Shown: in pieces, positions 8,350 through 11,058 of the stretch | How positions within the stretch are numbered: the stretch's first letter is position 1 | Layout of the letters: each line of letters opens with the position of its first letter | Origin: Lentisphaerota bacterium | GTDB lineage: Bacteria; Verrucomicrobiota; Kiritimatiellia; RFP12; UBA3636 | NCBI GenBank assembly: GCA_022837245.1 | Contig: JALHHX010000069.1 | Location: 1 to 11,058 of the forward strand | Direction: 5' to 3' | DNA length: 11,058 bases | Program-made: the position numbers and the translations under genes | The notes under the pieces: generated by a model | Told to the model about the DNA's origin: nothing | What the model saw: only the letters and a program-made list of their open reading frames with translations | Databases searched by the model: none

Positions 8350-8375
8350 GACCTCTTTCGAATGGAGGAGGTCAT
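8348..8375. promoter_or_regulatory. 8-bp inverted repeat spanning -10 box to start codon
   Basis: ATGACCTC (8348-8355) and GAGGTCAT (8368-8375) are perfect complements with 12 bases between. The left arm begins in the -10 box. The right arm includes part of the ribosome binding site and the first two bases of the ATG. If transcription starts upstream, the RNA could fold and hide the start codon. If it starts at the predicted site, the repeat is a DNA operator. Confidence 0.45.
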
Positions 8376-9963
8376 GAAAAAGATACTTGTATTCAACTTT
8401 ATGGCGATTTTTGCTGCAACGCTGTTGGCGGGATGCTCGCGTGGGGACGAGGCGGTTCTGACGACCCCAGAGGAGGGTGAGGACGTTTTGGAAATGTCCT
8501 TGACGACACCGGAGCCGTTGGAGGGGGACGACTCCGCCGCCGCGGCAGGTCCATCGGAGGAAGGCGAAAACGTGCTTGAGGGATCTGACGAAGAACAGCA
8601 TGATGCCGAGGCAACTGGTCTTGCGGCGCTCGCGGCCAGGCTAGCTGACACACCGGACGAAGACCTGCAATCGGCGCGTGAGAATCCGGACCCGCAGTCG
8701 ACCCACATGACTCGTGAGCGCAAGGCGAATATTATAAAGAGCTACGAAAAGTTCGAGGAGCGGAAAAAAACCCACGGCGACAATCCCGAATATTTCGTGG
8801 CGTTTGGGCTGATGGCCGACAAAGCGGCGCGCCGCATTGAACTCGATGCATACACTACTGGCGTCGGGCCCAACGATATTGCGGAATTTTACATAATCAC
8901 CGCCAACAGCGGCCATGGATATGAGGCGTTGCTCGTGGCAATGTCGACGGCTGACGACATCTGCAAGGCGGTGGAGTTCATCGGAGTGCCGCGTGGAACC
9001 GGCGTCAATTACAAGGAGCTGCGCTATTGGCCTAAAGGCGAGCGCGTGATGGCGACCGTCTCCATAGACGGCGCAGTTCCTACGCCGTTGGATTCCATGG
9101 TGCGCTTTACCGACACGGGGGAACCTCTTTCGAACAGCGGCTTCGTTTACGTGGGCGACCGCCGCGACGACGGCGATGCGTTCATTGGTGATTCGTCGGG
9201 CCCGGGCTCCATAATATCCACATATAACGAGCCAATAACCGTTTTCGACGTGCCGCGCAAGGCACCACAGTCGGAGGTATATGAACGCTACACCATATCC
9301 ACCAACGTGGTGAAAATACAAGACGCGTGGGCGGATGTTGTACTCTACCCTGAGACCCGTCCTGAAGGGGCTCCGCCGCGCATCCGCGACGTAAAGCTTT
9401 CGTTCTCGACCAATGGCGTGTCGCTCAATGGAGCGTCGCCGGCGCCGTTCGCTGAAGTCCTGGGCGCGTTGCGCGCCGATTCAGACTCTGGGCGCGATAT
9501 CCACGCGGAGTTATCATGGGGCGGCGACATGCCGATCGGGGGAGTCGCGGAGACTTGCCGGCTTCTGTCGCTCCTCGACGTCGAAGGCGGCATATGCATA
9601 GGCCCTCCAGTCGAGGGGCAACCTTACTATAAGGCGTTCATGCCGAATGAGCAATGGCGCGAAAGGTCCAATAGATACATGCAGCCGTGCGAACTGCGGT
9701 TCGCAGCCGATGGTTCGGCGACGCTCGTGGCAATCGAAGAGATATGGGGCGACGACCAACTTAAGCCGGAGCTCAAAGTTGAGGAAATTGCCGGTGTGAC
9801 GCCCGAAACTCTGCCCGGACTCCTGCAGGGGAAGTCTCCGAAGGGGTTGCCATCGGTTTTCGTCTTCGCGCCCGCCTCGTTGGAATACGGGAAGATTGGC
9901 ATGTTCATCCGCGCCCTGCCGGAGGAGTTCTTCGACATACACGTGTTTGTTGTAAACAATTAG
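8374..9963 (+). CDS. Lipoprotein with acidic linker and YdjY-like domain
   Basis: The 529-residue protein starts MKKILVFNFMAIFAATLLAGC. This is a lipoprotein signal with lipobox L18-A-G-C21, so it is probably anchored to a membrane by Cys21. Residues about 25-95 are acidic and Ala-rich, with EEGEDVLE (33-40) echoed by EEGENVLE (62-69). The central part (about 150-260) carries GHGYEALLVAMSTADDICKA (180-199), a following VEFIGVPRGTGV, and PLDSMVRF. These resemble the YdjY domain (HEALLV..., LLALG..PG, PLEDLVR), known mainly as an uncharacterised domain in PVC bacteria and some others. The remainder (about 300-529) is unrecognised. ATG at 8374 is chosen because GGAGGAGG lies directly upstream and the lipobox follows. 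A TTG at 8320 in the same frame is unlikely. The gene appears to be transcribed alone, and function is unknown. Confidence 0.8.
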   Translation: MKKILVFNFMAIFAATLLAGCSRGDEAVLTTPEEGEDVLEMSLTTPEPLEGDDSAAAAGPSEEGENVLEGSDEEQHDAEATGLAALAARLADTPDEDLQSARENPDPQSTHMTRERKANIIKSYEKFEERKKTHGDNPEYFVAFGLMADKAARRIELDAYTTGVGPNDIAEFYIITANSGHGYEALLVAMSTADDICKAVEFIGVPRGTGVNYKELRYWPKGERVMATVSIDGAVPTPLDSMVRFTDTGEPLSNSGFVYVGDRRDDGDAFIGDSSGPGSIISTYNEPITVFDVPRKAPQSEVYERYTISTNVVKIQDAWADVVLYPETRPEGAPPRIRDVKLSFSTNGVSLNGASPAPFAEVLGALRADSDSGRDIHAELSWGGDMPIGGVAETCRLLSLLDVEGGICIGPPVEGQPYYKAFMPNEQWRERSNRYMQPCELRFAADGSATLVAIEEIWGDDQLKPELKVEEIAGVTPETLPGLLQGKSPKGLPSVFVFAPASLEYGKIGMFIRALPEEFFDIHVFVVNN

Positions 9964-10043
9964 CCGTCTACCCGGGGGCGCGCGCCGAGGCGGCCAATAA
10001 CTCCCCAATTTCCCACCAACTCCGCGAAAATCAAAAATGACTG
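9964..10043. other. Intergenic sequence after the lipoprotein gene
   Basis: CCCGGG (9971-9976) and GGCGCGCGCC (9977-9986) are adjacent perfect palindromes just after the stop codon. They could form a stable stem, but no U-run follows, so an intrinsic terminator is not supported. Confidence 0.3.
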
Positions 10044-10071
10044 TTGCACGTGTGTCGGCATGTGGTATAAT
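10044..10071 (+). promoter_or_regulatory. Strong predicted promoter of pdxS
   Basis: TTGCAC (10044-10049) and a perfect TATAAT (10066-10071) are 16 bases apart, and TGG directly before the -10 gives an extended TGn element. This is the clearest promoter in the window. The predicted start near 10078 leaves a leader of about 135 bases before pdxS. Confidence 0.7.
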
Positions 10072-10077
10072 ACACGC

Positions 10078-10212
10078 CCTGAATCAAACAAAATAGCTTG
10101 ATGCGGGCTACGTTAAGCCGTGTGGATTTTGAGGTCCGACGTTGCCGCGAGAGAGCTGGAGATCAGGGGATTTGGCCACCTACGGGTGTCCTTCACAAAG
10201 GAGAAATTTACT
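10078..10212 (+). promoter_or_regulatory. Structured 5' leader of pdxS
   Basis: The leader contains GGCT/AGCC around ACGTTA (10106-10119), then CACC-TACG-GGTG (10177-10188) with a stable cUACGg tetraloop extended by GG/CC. TCCTT (10189-10193) can pair with AAGGA (10198-10202), covering the ribosome binding site AAGGAG. The last two hairpins share bases 10189-10191 and so exclude each other. No known riboswitch class is recognised. A translational switch is only a suggestion. Confidence 0.35.
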
Positions 10213-11058
10213 ATGACGAACAAAAATAAAAAAATGGCGAAGTCCGAAGACAGCGTGGAGCAGAAACGCGATTTTGCGCGTAAGCTGAAGGGTGGCGTGA
10301 TAATGGACGTGACCAACCCCGAGCAGGCGCGCATAGCCGAAGCCGCAGGGGCGGTGGCGGTTATGGCGCTTGAGCGCGTCCCGGCGGATATTCGCCGCGA
10401 TGGTGGAGTCGCCCGCATGAGCGATCCGCAGATGATTGTCGAGATTCAAAACGCTGTGTCGATCCCCGTGATGGCGAAAGCCCGTATCGGCCACATAGGA
10501 GAGGCGATGATCCTCGAGGCGCTTGAAATAGACTGCGTCGATGAGAGCGAGGTTCTCACGCCGGCGGATGAGGAACACCACCTGAACAAGCATGCGTTTT
10601 CAGTTCCGTTTGTGTGCGGCGCGCGTAATATCGGCGAGGCTCTTCGCAGAATAGGCGAGGGCGCTGCCATGATACGCACTAAGGGCGAGGCGGGAACCGG
10701 CAACATCGTCGAAGCCGTTCGCCACATCCGCTCTGTTATGTCGTCTATTCGTCTTCTGCAGAATTTGCCTGACGATGAATTGATGACCTTCGCAAAGGAG
10801 AACAGGGCACCTTACGAGCTAGTCAAGCAAGTGGCAGCCGATGGGCGTCTGCCTGTAATGAACTTCGCGGCTGGCGGCGTCGCCACGCCTGCAGACGCGG
10901 CTCTGATGATGTTGCTTGGCGTCGACGGCATTTTCGTGGGCTCTGGCATTTTCAAATCATCCGATCCTGCCAAGTTGGCCAACGCCATAGTGAAGGCCAC
11001 GGCTTCCTACGACAACCCGAAGGAACTCGCCAAACTCAGCAGGGGTATTGGCACTCCG
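10213..11058 (+). CDS. pdxS: Pyridoxal 5'-phosphate synthase lyase subunit PdxS (right-truncated)
   Basis: PdxS makes PLP from ribose 5-phosphate, glyceraldehyde 3-phosphate and ammonia, the ammonia coming from the glutaminase PdxT in a 12+12 cytoplasmic complex (DXP-independent pathway). The window holds 282 residues with no stop. The family is about 290-300 long, so only the C-terminal tail is missing. Key residues are present: Asp32 in GGVIMDVTNPEQA, the Schiff-base Lys89 in MAKARIGH and the swinging Lys157 in IRTKGEAGTG. Their spacing matches Bacillus subtilis Asp24/Lys81/Lys149. Phosphate-binding FAAGGVATP and FVGSGIF follow. The ATG at 10213 lies 9 bases after AAGGAG. A second ATG at 10234 is possible, but the spacing supports the first, which adds a Lys-rich N-terminus. 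pdxT is expected downstream but is outside the window. Confidence 0.97.
   Translation, partial: MTNKNKKMAKSEDSVEQKRDFARKLKGGVIMDVTNPEQARIAEAAGAVAVMALERVPADIRRDGGVARMSDPQMIVEIQNAVSIPVMAKARIGHIGEAMILEALEIDCVDESEVLTPADEEHHLNKHAFSVPFVCGARNIGEALRRIGEGAAMIRTKGEAGTGNIVEAVRHIRSVMSSIRLLQNLPDDELMTFAKENRAPYELVKQVAADGRLPVMNFAAGGVATPADAALMMLLGVDGIFVGSGIFKSSDPAKLANAIVKATASYDNPKELAKLSRGIGTP

Larger units (their letters stand above)
7830..8373. other. Long non-coding region between divergent genes
   Basis: About 540 bases separate the divergent TMEM43 and lipoprotein genes. Each end carries a predicted promoter. The middle (about 8020-8175) is GC-rich and packed with hairpins. A 121-codon frame across 7803-8168 begins within the TMEM43 gene on the opposite strand, has Arg/Pro-rich low-quality sequence, and encodes the repeats, so it is not called. 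No tRNA, CRISPR or recognised riboswitch is seen. Confidence 0.55.

Noticed and set aside
8641..9321. 226-codon minus-strand frame opposite the lipoprotein gene
   Set aside because: Composition is His/Arg-rich without domain pattern, and the opposite strand has a lipobox, ribosome binding site and YdjY-like motifs.

Overview
The window reads as chromosomal DNA of a Gram-negative, didermic bacterium. A beta-barrel-like protein ending in Phe, a lipobox lipoprotein, a secreted clan GH-A-type glycoside hydrolase, a TMEM43-family membrane protein and a YdjY-like domain together resemble the Planctomycetes-Verrucomicrobia-Lentisphaerae/Kiritimatiellae (PVC) group. That placement is inference from protein style. 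No marker gene settles it.

Layout, left to right. (1) Positions 1-970 are visibly more AT-rich than the rest. They hold the possible tail of an unknown gene, a small outer-membrane-barrel-like protein with no visible signal peptide, and a tightly linked small membrane protein with three likely helices. (2) A short intergenic region carries one copy of a REP-like repeat and three helically phased TGTCGC repeats. (3) clpB is complete (disaggregase, 867 aa). (4) A convergent gene for a secreted glycoside hydrolase abuts it, so that the two stop codons form TAATTA with no gap. The hydrolase has a plausible promoter with two palindromes. (5) Upstream of the hydrolase lie a second copy of the REP-like repeat and the truncated start of an IS4-type transposase. 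(6) A TMEM43/LUMA-family protein follows on the minus strand, with a decapeptide repeat in its lumenal/periplasmic part. (7) About 540 bases without a gene are rich in hairpins. (8) On the plus strand comes an acidic, YdjY-like lipoprotein whose promoter and start codon are spanned by a perfect inverted repeat. (9) pdxS, the PLP synthase subunit, has a strong extended -10 promoter and a roughly 135-nt leader, and is cut by the right edge.

The genes do not form one obvious pathway. ClpB and PdxS are housekeeping genes. The hydrolase, TMEM43 protein and lipoprotein are separately transcribed cell-envelope or secreted functions. I found no convincing new defence, mobile or biosynthetic system. 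The most checkable novelties are regulatory palindromes, the dispersed REP-like repeat at the transposase break, and unusual repeats inside two envelope proteins.
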